Source: Paludibacterium denitrificans
Lineage (GTDB): Bacteria > Pseudomonadota > Gammaproteobacteria > Burkholderiales > Chromobacteriaceae
DNA: 64,000 nt
Reading direction: 5' to 3'
Assembly (NCBI RefSeq): GCF_009707705.1
Contig: NZ_WLYX01000001.1
Coordinates: forward strand, 3,038,001 to 3,102,000
The notes beneath the pieces were generated by a model. The model made no database searches. It was given only the letters and a program-made list of their open reading frames with translations, and was not told the origin of the DNA. How positions within the stretch are numbered: the stretch's first letter is position 1; every line of letters begins with the position of its first letter. A program made the translations under genes and the position numbers. Positions 32,319 to 41,348 of the stretch are shown one piece after another.

Positions 32319-32984
32319 CTATCGTTGTCGGCCTGAAAAAATCACTTTTCCGCATATTTGCGACTCTTCTGGGATTCGAATGATCCTATCGGGCCATGAC
32401 GGATTTAGAGCGAGAAGATAGGTTCCTTCATTAGTCTTTTGCAGCCGTTTGAACGTAGCTTTCCCATCTGGTGAGCGAACGATAATGTCGTCACCATGAT
32501 CATAGGCGCCGCGTTGATCGACAAATATCAGATCTCCATCATGATACTCGGGCATCATGCTCTCCCCTTCCACGCGCAAGATGTATGCGTTTGGACCATG
32601 TGTTAGTGGGCATGGGAGCCATGCCTCTGCATCACCAGTGGTGAAAATAGTCGATTACTTCACAAAATGCACCTGCTTGCACCCATGAAATAAGCGGGAG
32701 CATTCCTTTTGATGACGGACCATCTGATACGTTCTCATCGTTCTTGCTAGAGGAGTGGTCCTTATCCATCCAGCCGTTCTCTAGCCCAAGCTTAACTTCG
32801 ATTCTTCGGGCTAGAGCATTCCCAATTCCCTTTGGCTTCCCGCTCTTTGAGTCTCTAGAGCGGTTCTTCACCGGCTCAGCGTTGAGGTTGAGCTATGCCC
32901 AATCTTTTCAGCAAGCTCCTGCAGGCTTCCGTATTGCTCGAGCAGCTTCAGGAGATTGGAGTGTCGTGTGTCGTCAATTGTCAT
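32319..32984 (-). CDS. cI: LexA/CI-type phage repressor (S24 peptidase)
   Basis: Maintains lysogeny; self-cleaves on RecA activation. About 220 residues. Seen across frames: N-terminal HTH (LLKLLEQYGSLQELAEKIGHSSTSTLSR), linker with SKSGKPKGIGNALARRIE, cleavage region WVQAGAFCEVIDYF (Ala-Gly bond), then catalytic RVEGESMMPEYHDGD (Ser) and KATFKRLQK (Lys). Breaks near 32877 (one base missing) and 32648 (one extra T in TTTT). Divergent from cro with WTAGC-N5-GCTAA operators between. Confidence 0.88.
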
Positions 32985-32995
32985 TTTTCGATTAG

Positions 32996-33057
32996 ATAGC
33001 AAAATGCTAAATATTTCTATTCGCGCAGCACTTGCGATTAGATTAGCTTGACGCTAA
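32996..33057. promoter_or_regulatory. cI-cro operators
   Basis: ATAGCAAAATGCTAA (32996-33010) and TTAGCTTGACGCTAA (33043-33057), palindromes shared with the leftward promoter near 31.4 kb. Confidence 0.75.
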
Positions 33058-33066
33058 TATCGCCGC

Positions 33067-33306
33067 ATGACGATCGATCAATACTTGGCGAAGCACAAGA
33101 TCACAAAAACATCCTTTGCAAAAAAACTAGGGGTGCCAATTGCCTTGGTTAGCCAGTGGTCAACAGGGGTAAGAAAAATACCGCCTCGCAAGTGTGTAGC
33201 TATCCACGAAATGACGCATGGAGAGCTTCGGTGTGACCAACTTCTCCCAGAGTTTCCTTGGGAAAAGATTGCTCGTTTGATGATTAATTCTGAAAAAAAT
33301 CTCTAG
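33067..33306 (+). CDS. cro: Cro/YdaS-type repressor
   Basis: 79 residues. Seen: MTIDQYLAKHKITKTSFAKK, HTH with GVPIALVSQWSTGVRKIPPRKC and EMTHGELRCDQLLPEF, the YdaS/Cro pattern in which the recognition helix is followed by I-P-P. Divergent from cI over shared operators, so expected to switch off cI and early transcription. A terminator follows. Confidence 0.8.
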   Translation: MTIDQYLAKHKITKTSFAKKLGVPIALVSQWSTGVRKIPPRKCVAIHEMTHGELRCDQLLPEFPWEKIARLMINSEKNL

Positions 33307-33343
33307 TTCCCCCTCTCCGCGTGCCGTCCAGGGCGTGCGGTTT

Positions 33344-33366
33344 AGCCGGTTATCCGGCGTTTTTTT
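33344..33366 (+). terminator. Terminator after cro
   Basis: GCCGG TTAT CCGGC followed by GTTTTTTT; a candidate antitermination point for the rightward operon. Confidence 0.75.
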
Positions 33367-33414
33367 ACATCGATCAGATGCCGTGCATCTGTTGTCACTA
33401 TAGCGAGGCGTGCC

Positions 33415-34026
33415 ATGAATGGATTGTGGAATCGTCCACGAAAAACGGTGGTTGGTGTGTTGCGCGATGCGTTGCAGACGTGGCGCCAGCGCGAGCACTG
33501 GACCATGGATACGGCATCTGACGAAATCGTCAAGAGCTACTACAACACCGGGTTCGATGGCGTTTGGCTGGTTGAATTTCAGCAGCACGTTCCGGGCAAA
33601 GATGCGGTGCGAGTCATGCGCACGAACAACGAGCGCTTTGCCCGCTGGATGGATGATCAGACCAAGGATTCCACCCTGCTTCCGATCAATCTGCTTCCTG
33701 CTGTCTTGCAGGCACTGCCGATGGATCTGCGCCTGCAAGCGGCCTCTGAGATTCTTCGGCCAATTGGCCTTGATGTTTCCATCCTGCATACGGTGCCGGT
33801 GGACGCCGCCGTTTCTTCGCTGATGGTGGCCTTGGCCAAAGAAACGGGTGAAGGGGTGACGGCTTTTGCGCGGGTGGCAGACCGGATGACGGCAGACACA
33901 TTGCAGAGCGCAAAGATCGAGCTTGAGGAGTCGATCGCCGCCCAGCGTGATGCGCTGGATCACGTCAATGCCATGTTGGCCGGGAGTGACCAGCGGTGCA
34001 AAGAGAATTCCAGAAGCGGCGGCTGA
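33415..34026 (+). CDS. Early phage protein, 203 residues (CII/YdaT-position)
   Basis: Unrecognised by clear motif. Seen: MNGLWNRPRKTVVGVLRDAL, then HTH-like MDTASDEIVKSYYNTG, FQQHVPGKDAVRVMRTNNERFARWM, and a C-terminal helical part ending SDQRCKENSRSGG. It occupies the place of cII or ydaT just downstream of cro, and the ERF-ARWMDDQT region resembles phage regulatory CII-family proteins. Coupled to the next small gene by TGATG. Confidence 0.6.
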   Translation: MNGLWNRPRKTVVGVLRDALQTWRQREHWTMDTASDEIVKSYYNTGFDGVWLVEFQQHVPGKDAVRVMRTNNERFARWMDDQTKDSTLLPINLLPAVLQALPMDLRLQAASEILRPIGLDVSILHTVPVDAAVSSLMVALAKETGEGVTAFARVADRMTADTLQSAKIELEESIAAQRDALDHVNAMLAGSDQRCKENSRSGG

Positions 34027-34166
34027 TGATGCTGAGGTGTCGGTTTCGACACGCGCCAAGCCGATCAAAAGAGGATGAGCGCCGGGCAATGGTTGAAGCA
34101 GCGAAGAGCCTGCTTGCCGGGATTATCCGTGATCGTGAGGAGGAGGCTCGCCGACGTGTCGGATGA
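34026..34166 (+). CDS. Small charged early protein, 46 residues
   Basis: Seen: MMLRCRFRHAPSRSKEDERR then AMVEAAKSLLAGIIRDREEEARRRVG. Start overlaps the preceding stop; stop overlaps the next GTG start. Amphipathic basic/acidic helix. No family recognised. Confidence 0.45.
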   Translation: MMLRCRFRHAPSRSKEDERRAMVEAAKSLLAGIIRDREEEARRRVG

Positions 34167-34398
34167 GCTTTGGGTACTTGAGAGTGGCGACATAGCGCGG
34201 GATGCCGCGTATGTGGTGTCGCTTCGCGGCATTACTGGCGGCGTCGATCTACGGCGTCGTGAACTCAAGCGACTAGAGCTTTTGTATGGCGCCGGTTACC
34301 GGATGAACGTGGAACGGGCCGTGAAGGAAGGGTTTGATGCCGTCGCAAGCCGGGCGGGAAGCCGTGAGCGTGCGCTGGCCGCAATAGGAAAAGGTTGA
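34156..34398 (+). CDS. Early phage protein, 80 residues
   Basis: Seen: GTG start (34156) behind GAGGAGG, MSDELWVLESGDIARDAAYV, then RRRELKRLELLYGAGYRMN and VASRAGSRERAL. The longer frame from 34075 runs through the previous gene and is a shadow. Unrecognised; the position suggests a replication or recombination accessory. Confidence 0.5.
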   Translation: MSDELWVLESGDIARDAAYVVSLRGITGGVDLRRRELKRLELLYGAGYRMNVERAVKEGFDAVASRAGSRERALAAIGKG

Positions 34399-34399
34399 T

Positions 34400-35188
34400 A
34401 TGGGTATCCGTTTATCAGATGAAGAGCTTGAGGCGTTGGAGCTGTGTAGCCTTGGGGCGTATCGGCTATATGTCCAATGCCTTCGGCCAACGATGGATTT
34501 TCAGACGGGCATTGTCGGGCGTGGGTATGCCATCAGCCGGGGGATGCTTGCCATTAATGTTCAGTACGTTCCGCCAAGAGGGAGTAAGCGCCGGGCGTGG
34601 AAACCTACTCTGCTGCAGATTGACGCCATGATAGAGGAGCTGATTCGGGTCGGACTGGTTAAGCGGGCATCGGCTCCGCAAGAGACCATGAAGCTGGTGC
34701 TTCGCTTGCCTATGGCTGTGTTGTCTTGCCCTGTAGATGAACACGACTTGAACACGAAGGATGAACACGACACAGATGCAGCGCCAGAACGCCAACAAAC
34801 AAAGGGGTTTGATGCGCATTGCAGTGGTGATGAACACGACTTGAACCGACACCATGAACACGACATATCTGATGTTAGTTGTGTTGTGTTTAATACGCGT
34901 GCGCGAGGCAACGAGCCTTCTGCTGAGGTGATGCCCTCTCGAAATTCCGGGCCAGTCGAGTCTGCAACGTACCAAACTGCGCTGGCGGCATTCCGTGGTG
35001 CTTTGGGGCGGGATTACCGGGACGACGTCCAGACGCTCAAGGCAGTGGCGCAGCTCAAGCGACTGTGCTCGGTGACCGACGTTGACCCCGACGAGGTAAG
35101 GCTGGCGGTAGCGATGGCACGAGAAAAATCGCCTGTGTATCTGTCCAGCTACGCCATTCGGATCATTGAGGCCGGAGTGGCGGCTTAG
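34400..35188 (+). CDS. Phage replication initiator (O-like)
   Basis: 262 residues. Seen: N-terminal winged-helix-like part (ELEALELCSLGAYRLYVQCLRP, GRGYAISRGMLAINVQYVPP, QIDAMIEELIRVGLVKRA), a low-complexity middle where DEHDLN and DEHD recur four times (about 113-160), then a C-terminal helical domain (ATYQTALAAFRGALGRDY). O-type initiators bind the phage origin within their own gene; the repeated GAACACGACxTGAAC DNA stretch here is the natural origin candidate. Followed by a P-like gene. Confidence 0.6.
   Translation: MGIRLSDEELEALELCSLGAYRLYVQCLRPTMDFQTGIVGRGYAISRGMLAINVQYVPPRGSKRRAWKPTLLQIDAMIEELIRVGLVKRASAPQETMKLVLRLPMAVLSCPVDEHDLNTKDEHDTDAAPERQQTKGFDAHCSGDEHDLNRHHEHDISDVSCVVFNTRARGNEPSAEVMPSRNSGPVESATYQTALAAFRGALGRDYRDDVQTLKAVAQLKRLCSVTDVDPDEVRLAVAMAREKSPVYLSSYAIRIIEAGVAA
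34735..34868 (+). repeat. Iterated GAACACGAC units, possible origin iterons
   Basis: GATGAACACGACTTGAAC (about 34736), GATGAACACGAC (about 34760), GATGAACACGACTTGAAC (about 34830) and CATGAACACGAC (about 34853) inside the O-like gene. Four copies with two longer ones, as expected for iterons in a lambdoid-type origin. Confidence 0.6.
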
Positions 35189-35294
35189 CGCCGGTGAAAC
35201 AGCCGGTGGATCGCCAATCCTCCAAACTGCCCACGAGAAAATCAGGCTCCGATAGCGGTAGTGCGGTGCTTCGATATCTCAAGGGTAAAGCGCA

Positions 35295-35888
35295 ATGAGC
35301 CATGACCTGATGGAGATTGACGGACTGGATGGCGAGGTATGTGGCAAGCAGACGTTGGCCGATTACGTTCTGCTGAGGATGTATGGCATTTATCCATCGA
35401 TGGTCGAGCGTATCCTGAAGGATGACGGCGCGATCCGATTGTGGGTTCATGAAATGGATACGGCCCTGACGCACAGTGGTATTGATCAGGCCGGGGTGGA
35501 TGTGGCGCTCGATTATGCCCGGGTCAATCTCGATTGGCCGCCGCTGTCAGTCCCGATGTTTATCCGGTTGTGCTTTCCTGTGCGTGATTATGAAGCGGCA
35601 TTCAAAGAGGCGCAGTCGAATGCCTATCGGATTCAGATCGGTGAGGCCGTCACCTGGTCACATCCGGCAGTGTATTGGGCCGCCGATCGGTTTGGATGGT
35701 ATGAGGTCAGAAACTGCTCATGGGAACAATGCAAGAACCGGTGGTCGGATGTGATGATTGAGGTGTTGCGCTGGCCGAATCATCCGGATCCGCGGCCATC
35801 GCCAAGACTTACCAGCCGTGGCGGGCTTCAGACTAAAGAAGTCCAACAGGCAGCAATAGAAGAAATCAGAAAACGCCTCGGCATGTAG
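35295..35888 (+). CDS. Phage replication P-like protein
   Basis: 197 residues. Seen: GKQTLADYVLLRMYGIYPSMVERILKDDG, HSGIDQAGVDVALDYARVNLDWPPLSVPMFIRLCFP, KEAQSNAYRIQIGEAVTWSHPAVYWAADRFG, fitting the phage replication protein P (helicase loader) pattern. Position after the O-like gene agrees. A putative helicase loader for host DnaB. Confidence 0.6.
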   Translation: MSHDLMEIDGLDGEVCGKQTLADYVLLRMYGIYPSMVERILKDDGAIRLWVHEMDTALTHSGIDQAGVDVALDYARVNLDWPPLSVPMFIRLCFPVRDYEAAFKEAQSNAYRIQIGEAVTWSHPAVYWAADRFGWYEVRNCSWEQCKNRWSDVMIEVLRWPNHPDPRPSPRLTSRGGLQTKEVQQAAIEEIRKRLGM

Positions 35889-35917
35889 GCGATAAAAATG
35901 ACCGGCTTGATCCGGCA

Positions 35918-36460
35918 ATGGGGTTCTCCGGGCATTTGGAGATAGCTGTGAATGATCGTGATGTGATTGCTGTAGTGGCTAAAGCGCTTGAGGTTTTGTC
36001 TGCCAGTGGGAGTAAGGCGATTGATTATTCCTCCGTGGGTGGCGATTCAGCAAATAGAGGGGTTCTATCTGTTTGTGATATTGAAGCCGCACGCGCGGTT
36101 CGTGAGGCGGTCATCAGCCTTCCGACCGAGCAGCATCTTGCTGTCATGTGGCGGGTGACAAAGGATAATCCAAGATTGGGTGAAGGCTATTTGCTTGATC
36201 TGACTTGCTTTGTTTCACACTACGTCAGCAAGAGTGAGCGGTTTGGCCGTGACGGTTTGGTGTATTGGGTGCGGCATTGGGCAAGGCATGATGGATCCTG
36301 CCGTGAGGCCGCTTCTTTGTTCGGTGGGTCATATGTTACTCACCACCGTTTTTATCAGGAGAAAGTGCAGATTTGTCTAGATGGATGGTTCATTGCGGCA
36401 AAAGGGGCGCTTGAGCCGGTCATCGAGAAACATTACGAGAGATATTGCGAAGCGGCTTGA
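35918..36460 (+). CDS. Late-early phage protein, 180 residues (possible Q-position regulator)
   Basis: Unrecognised. Seen: DVIAVVAKALEVLSASGSKAIDY, EAARAVREAVISLPTEQHLAVMWRV, FVSHYVSKSERFGRDGLVYWVRHWARH and DGWFIAAKGALEPVI. It is the last gene before the terminator and the packaging block, the place where Q-type antiterminators sit, and its aromatic, basic helices would suit nucleic-acid binding. Function not shown. The start is uncertain; a GTG at 35948 is possible. Confidence 0.5.
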   Translation: MGFSGHLEIAVNDRDVIAVVAKALEVLSASGSKAIDYSSVGGDSANRGVLSVCDIEAARAVREAVISLPTEQHLAVMWRVTKDNPRLGEGYLLDLTCFVSHYVSKSERFGRDGLVYWVRHWARHDGSCREAASLFGGSYVTHHRFYQEKVQICLDGWFIAAKGALEPVIEKHYERYCEAA

Positions 36461-36516
36461 CACCGTGAAAATGTAACAATATAGTCCGAAATACAGCGCC
36501 ACTGTTGCGCCTAGAG

Positions 36517-36547
36517 AAAGCCCAAGGTTAATCCCTTGGGCTTTTTT
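36517..36547 (+). terminator. Terminator after replication block
   Basis: AAAGCCCAAGG / CCTTGGGCTTTTTT hairpin with TTAATC loop. Confidence 0.9.
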
Positions 36548-36592
36548 GTTGTGTTTCGAGCGTTAGCTATCTCCTCATTGTTGTCAGTTTGA

Positions 36593-36617
36593 AGCCCCGG
36601 CCAAGTGCTGGGGCTTT
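36593..36617 (+). terminator. Second hairpin before HNH gene
   Basis: AGCCCCGGC / GCTGGGGCTTTTCTTTT hairpin. Confidence 0.7.
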
Positions 36618-36636
36618 TCTTTTGTGAGTCTGAGCC

Positions 36637-37032
36637 ATGCCATTTGCCCCACCTAGACCCTGCAAGTTCACCAGTCGCGGGTGCAGAAAAATGGCCGTGG
36701 CGGGAAGTAGCTGTTGCGCCGAGCATTTGGCGCAGGTGCGGCGCGAGGCTGACAAGAAGCGGATGAGTGATGAGGACGTGGCAAGAGTTCGTCGATGGTA
36801 CAAGACGAAGATCTGGTATGCCCGTCGTTCTGCCTGCTTAAAGGCCGCCCTATTCCGATGCTCCACCCCAGGCTGCGTCAATCGGGCGACGGATTGTGAC
36901 CACATCATCCCTCATCGTGGTGACTGGGCGTTGTTCATTGAGTCTAGTAACCACCGGGCAAAGTGCCATTCGTGCCACTCAATAAAAACATCCAGTGAAG
37001 ATGGTGGATATGGCAACCGGAGGAAGTCATGA
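36637..37032 (+). CDS. HNH endonuclease
   Basis: 131 residues. Seen: N-terminal CKFTSRGCRKMAVAGSSCCAEH (zinc-ribbon cysteines), RRWYKTKIWYARRSA, CSTPGCVNRATDCDHIIPHRGD (HNH core), and CHSCHSIKTSSEDGG. Phage HNH enzymes next to the terminase act in packaging of cos or headful genomes. Upstream of the small terminase subunit, as usual in HK97-like phages. Confidence 0.85.
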   Translation: MPFAPPRPCKFTSRGCRKMAVAGSSCCAEHLAQVRREADKKRMSDEDVARVRRWYKTKIWYARRSACLKAALFRCSTPGCVNRATDCDHIIPHRGDWALFIESSNHRAKCHSCHSIKTSSEDGGYGNRRKS

Positions 37033-37049
37033 CCTAGTACCTGCTCATC

Positions 37050-37337
37050 ATGGTCATCTTGTTGTCTGGGTGTGCCCCGGCCTTCCGTGCAAACCGACAG
37101 GTGAATATGGATTCCGACCGAACGTCGGGTGGCGTGGATCCTATGAGCTGGTTCGATATGAGCGATATCGCTGCCCGGATGGGTCCGACGAATGGTGGTT
37201 GGTCTCGCCAGCCCGTAACGCACCATGATGGTGCGGATAGGGGGGTAGGGGGTCAAATCCTTCACGGAAGTCGGTCCTCCGGTACCGCGTGCCTAAACGT
37301 CTGTGTTTTTTTTCTGAAAATTCATGGGGGGGTCTAA
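37050..37337 (+). CDS. Possible small lipoprotein (uncertain)
   Basis: Seen: an ATG at 37050 giving MVILLSGCAPAF with a lipobox LSGC, continuing MDSDRTSGGVDPMSWFDMS. A better ribosome site (GGAGGAAG) precedes an in-frame ATG at 37029 that is followed two codons later by TAG; an error there would join MT-x-YLLIMVILLSGC into a normal lipoprotein signal. An overlapping frame from 37005 is equally long. Weak call. Confidence 0.3.
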   Translation: MVILLSGCAPAFRANRQVNMDSDRTSGGVDPMSWFDMSDIAARMGPTNGGWSRQPVTHHDGADRGVGGQILHGSRSSGTACLNVCVFFLKIHGGV

Positions 37338-37406
37338 ATCCTCTCATCGATCCAGAAACTCTCAATTTCTCTCTTTGAAAGTCAATGAATCCCTGAAAGG
37401 CTTGCT

Positions 37407-38230
37407 ATGGCTCTGGAAACGTCCAAAAAGGCCGGTTCTGGCGCGATACCCAAGCCACCCGCCTTTTTAAAAACAAAACGGGCGCGTGAGGTGTGGCGCT
37501 ACATCATCCGCGCGCTCGATAAAGCCGGACTGGACTACGCATCAGCGCTTCTGCAGATCGCCCTGTTGGCTGACAAGGTAGATGGGTGGCGAACCCATGT
37601 CGAAAACATCGACAAAATCGGATGGCGCTATGACGAAGACAGTAACGGCGGATCGCTTGAGACCGATGAAAGCCGTGCAGAGCGCCGGGCCAGATCGGAG
37701 GTATTGAACGATCTGGAAGAAGGCGGGCTGACTGTCATCTCTGCTCGGTGCGGGCCATTGATCGCCTGATTAATGGTGATCTTTTTGCAGCGAACCCGTT
37801 CGACATGTTGGACCGGATAGAAAGTGGTGGCATCTCCCTGCCGGATGAGCCGCCATGGAAACTCACAAAAACGGAGCGAAAGCTCTGGAAAGACATGCAG
37901 CCGCTGCTTATTGCCAGCGGCTTTGATTTTTCTACGGCCGGAATCTCATTGGGGTTGATCTGTGCCGCCTTCGCGGACTGGCTGGCCTGCAAGGAATGGA
38001 TCGATACCAACAAGGGGTTGATCTTCGCTGTGGCCAAGGATACCGGGCGCCCTTATGAGGTTAGCGCCAGTTATAACCGACCAAAAATTGCCAAGCAGAT
38101 CCGCGTAATGCTCAAGAAAAACGGAATGACGGTGGCCTCATGCGCAAAGAACAAAGCTCTCAGCAAGGGGCGGGTTCTAAGCGAGGAACTCGTCGAACTG
38201 CTCAACTTCATCAACGACAGGCCGGATTAA
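37407..38230 (+). CDS. Terminase small subunit, P27 family (two P27-like halves)
   Basis: Binds pac/cos DNA and recruits the large terminase. Two frames: 37407-37769 (PAFLKTKRAREVWRYIIRALDKAGLDY...LADKVDGWRTHVE) and 37748-38230 (WKLTKTERKLWKDMQPLLIASGFDF...FADWLACKEWIDTNKG). Each half resembles a P27-type helical module. The junction GCTCGGTGCGG at 37743 looks like a damaged Ala-Gly-Val-Arg (GCCGGC context), so one protein of about 274 residues is likely. Two separate overlapping genes are the alternative. Confidence 0.75.
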
Positions 38231-38249
38231 TTCCGGCCTGTCATGTTTT

Positions 38250-39916
38250 ACAGCCCGGGAAAAGTACGGTTCAGACGTTCTGGAGGGGCGCGTTAAGGTT
38301 GGCCGCTATGCCCGGTTGGCGGTTGAGCGGCATTACCGTGACCTGAAGCAGCAAGTGGAGCGTGGTCTGGTCTGGCGTCCGGAGATGGCCGCTCACGTAC
38401 TGTCATTCTTCCCCAAATACTGCTTCGGCACTTCGAAGGTGTATGGGCGGGCAAGCCGGTAGAGCTGGCGGACTGGCAGGCTTTCTGGCTGGCGGTTGAG
38501 TTTGGGTGGTACCGGGAGGATGGAACGCGGCGTTTTCGTACCGGTATGAAGAAGTCGCTCGCAAGAACGGCAAGTCAACCAAACTAGCCGGGCTTGGCTT
38601 ATACCTGTTTTCTGCTGACAAGGAGGCTGGCGCACAGGTTTATACCGCGGCTACCAAGCTGGAACAGGCCAAGATTACGCATGCAGCGGCCGAGATGATG
38701 GTGGCGAAGTCGCCAGCGCTACGCCAGCTGATCCAGAACCACAAAAACAAGCTGTGGATCCCGGGCACGGCCAACAAATTCATCCCGCTGGGTGCGGATG
38801 CCAACACACAGGATGGCCTCAACGTCCACGGCGCCATCATCGACGAGTTGCATGCGCACCCGTCACGTGCTCTGTGGGATGTGATCGACACGGCACGCGG
38901 TGCCCGGCGGCGCAGCTTGATGCACGCCATTACCACTTCAGGTTTCAATCAGGATGGCTCCATCTGTCTGGAACAACGCAACTACCTTATCCAGATTCTA
39001 GAGGGGCAGCTTGATGACGACAGTTTCGGCGGGGTGATTTACACCTGGATGAAGGGGATGACTGGTTCGATGAGTCCAACTGGATCAAGGCCAACCCAAA
39101 CCTTGGTGTGTCGGTGTTTCTGGATGAATTACGCACCCAGGCGGCCAAGGCCGGGCATGTTCCGGCCGCACTCAACAACTTTCTGACCAAGCGTCTGAAT
39201 ATCTGGACGCAAGTCAGCGAGAGCTGGCTGTCTATGGACGCCCTGGGACAAGAACGCTGATTCCGTTGATATCGAGGCGTTGCGGGGCAGGAAATGCTTC
39301 GGTGGTCTGGACTTGGCCAGTAAAACCGACATTGCCGCGTGGATTCTGCTGTTCCCGCCAGAAAAGCCAGGGCGAAAAATGGGTGGTTCTCTGCCGCTTC
39401 TTTATCCCGGAAGACAACATGTTGGTACGGGACCAGAAGGACCGGGTGAGCTACACCGCCTGGGCACGGAATGGCTACATCATCCCGACAGCAGGGACGC
39501 AGATCGATCAGGAGGCTATTCGTCGCCAGATCATCGATGATGCGGCTTCCTTCGAAATTCAGTCTATCGGCTTCGATGCGTGGAACGCCGGGAAGATCGC
39601 CACCGAACTGATGGAAGATGGCATGGAAATGGTCGCCTTGACGCAAAACTTCCAGAACCTTTCTGAGCCATCCAAAGAGTTGGAGGCCAAGATACTGGCC
39701 GGTGGGTTCGCGCATGGCGGCCAACCGGTATTGCGCTGGATGGCCGGTAACGTCGTGGTTTTACGGGATACCAATGACAACTATCGACCCAACAAGAAAA
39801 GGTCACGCGAGCGTATCGATGGCATCGTCGCGCTGGTTATGGCGCTAAACCGAGCCATGTATCACGCGCCGGAGGAAACGGTGCGACTGGCCTACGAAGA
39901 CGAGGTTTACCTATGA
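38250..39916 (+). CDS. Terminase large subunit (frameshifted)
   Basis: ATPase/nuclease that packages DNA. Seen in pieces: YGSDVLEGRVKVGRYARLAVERHYRDL, VWAGKPVELADWQAFWLAVEFGW, VARKNGKSTKLAGLGLYLF (Walker A-type), GAIIDELHAHPSRALWDVID (Walker B), TSGFNQDGSICLEQRNYLI, then CFGGLDLASKTDIAAW and FDAWNAGKIATELMEDG (nuclease Asp motifs), ending AYEDEVYL. Breaks at about 38425, 38545, 39049, 39240 and 39372. Three are CCTGG-type one-base changes. Total about 550 residues, normal. The start is uncertain (38.17-38.25 kb). Confidence 0.88.
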
Positions 39917-40077
39917 GACTCATCGACAAACTCACGCTGTCTGTCGGCCTTGTCGGGGCTGCGTCGGTCACGGTTGGCGCGGCCCTCCTCCATCCGGCTG
40001 CCGGATGGATCGTGGGCGGAACGTTCGCGCTGACGTGGTCGTATCTGACCGCGCGCGGCGTGGCGAAGGGAGGCTGA
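39913..40077 (+). CDS. Small hydrophobic phage protein, 54 residues
   Basis: Seen: MRLIDKLTLSVGLVGAASVT then two hydrophobic stretches with PAAGWIVGGTFALTWSYLTARG. Starts inside the terminase stop (ATGA) and overlaps portal (TGATG). Common in HK97-like operons; function unknown. Confidence 0.65.
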   Translation: MRLIDKLTLSVGLVGAASVTVGAALLHPAAGWIVGGTFALTWSYLTARGVAKGG

Positions 40078-41340
40078 TGTTTATATCGCAACAATTCGGC
40101 GTTCAAACGTCAGGCAATCCGGATCCGGGTTGGATTTCAAGCCTGTTCGGGCATGCACGAAGCGCTGCTTAACATCACGGTTACCCCGGAAAAAGCCCTG
40201 TCACTGGTCACCTATCAGGCTTGCGTCAGCCTGATCGCGGAGAGTGTCGCGCAGCTGCCGTGCGAGCTTTACCAAAAGAAAGGTGATCAGCGTGACCGGG
40301 CGATTGATCACCCGGTTTATAGCCCTGGTGCACGAACAGCCGAACGCTTGGCAGACGGCCTACGAGTTCACCGAGCTGTCACAGGTCTGGTGTGGGACGC
40401 ACGGCAACAGCTACTCATTCATTGAGCGCGGGCAAGATGGGCGCCCTACCGCACTGATTCCCCCGGGATCCGAAGAAAGTTTCTGTCTTCAAGGGCTCGG
40501 ACAACCTGCCCTACTACCAGTTTAATGGTAGCGACTTACTGCCTCAGCGGAATGTCCACCATGTGCGGTGGTTCTCTACCGACGGATACGTGGGTGCCAG
40601 CCCGGTTGCCCTGCATTGCGACGTGCTTGGTCTGGCTCTGGCCACCAATGGCCACGCCAGTGCGGTGTTTGCTTCCGGTACCAATCTGGCTAAGCGTGCT
40701 GGAGCGGCCTATACGATGATAGGCGACAAGATTCTTGAGCCGCTATCACGCGAGAAAGTGAAACAGACCCGGGAGCAGTGGCAAGAGCAGTACGCCGGGT
40801 TCAGAAACGCCGGGGGAATCGCGGTGCTGCAAGACGGCCTGAAGTTCTCGCCTCTGGCCATGACGAACTCGGATGCCCAGCTGATCGAGGCCCGCAAGCT
40901 TTCATCTTTGGAAATCACGCAGATCTTCAAGGTCCCACCGCACAAGGTTGGTCTGCTGGACCGGGCAACCAATAACAACATTGAGCAGCAAGCGATTGAG
41001 TTTGTCGTCTACTGCCTGATGCCGTGGATCCGGCGGCGTGAGCAAGCCATGGCGCGTGACCTGCTGCTGCCGAAGGATCGCCGGGACTACTACATCGAGT
41101 ACAACGTGTCCGGCCTGCTGCGTGGTGACCAGGCGAGCCGGTTCGCAGCCTATGCCACGGCCCGCCAGTGGGGATGGTTGTCCGTCAATGACATCCGCCG
41201 CCCGGAAAACCTGCCGCCCATCCCGGGCGGTGACACATACCTGCAGCCCGTCAACATGGCGGCTAGAAGGTTACGTCCCACAGGGCTATCAGCCCGGTGC
41301 CGAGGCCATTGCAGAAGTTGAACGCGCGCTTGCGCAGTGA
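40077..41340 (+). CDS. Portal protein, HK97 gp3 type
   Basis: Dodecameric vertex for DNA entry and tail attachment. About 420 residues. Seen: MFISQQFGVQTSGNPD, ALSLVTYQACVSLIAESVAQLPCELYQK, NAWQTAYEFTELSQVWCGTHGN, LEITQIFKVPPHKVGLLDRATNNNIEQQ, YYIEYNVSGLLRGDQ and C-terminal EAIAEVERALAQ. Breaks: GCTTAAC for GCCGGC at about 40168, extra C in AGCCCTGG at 40325, extra G at 40467 and a shift near 41265. Confidence 0.9.
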
Positions 41341-41348
41341 GGAACACA

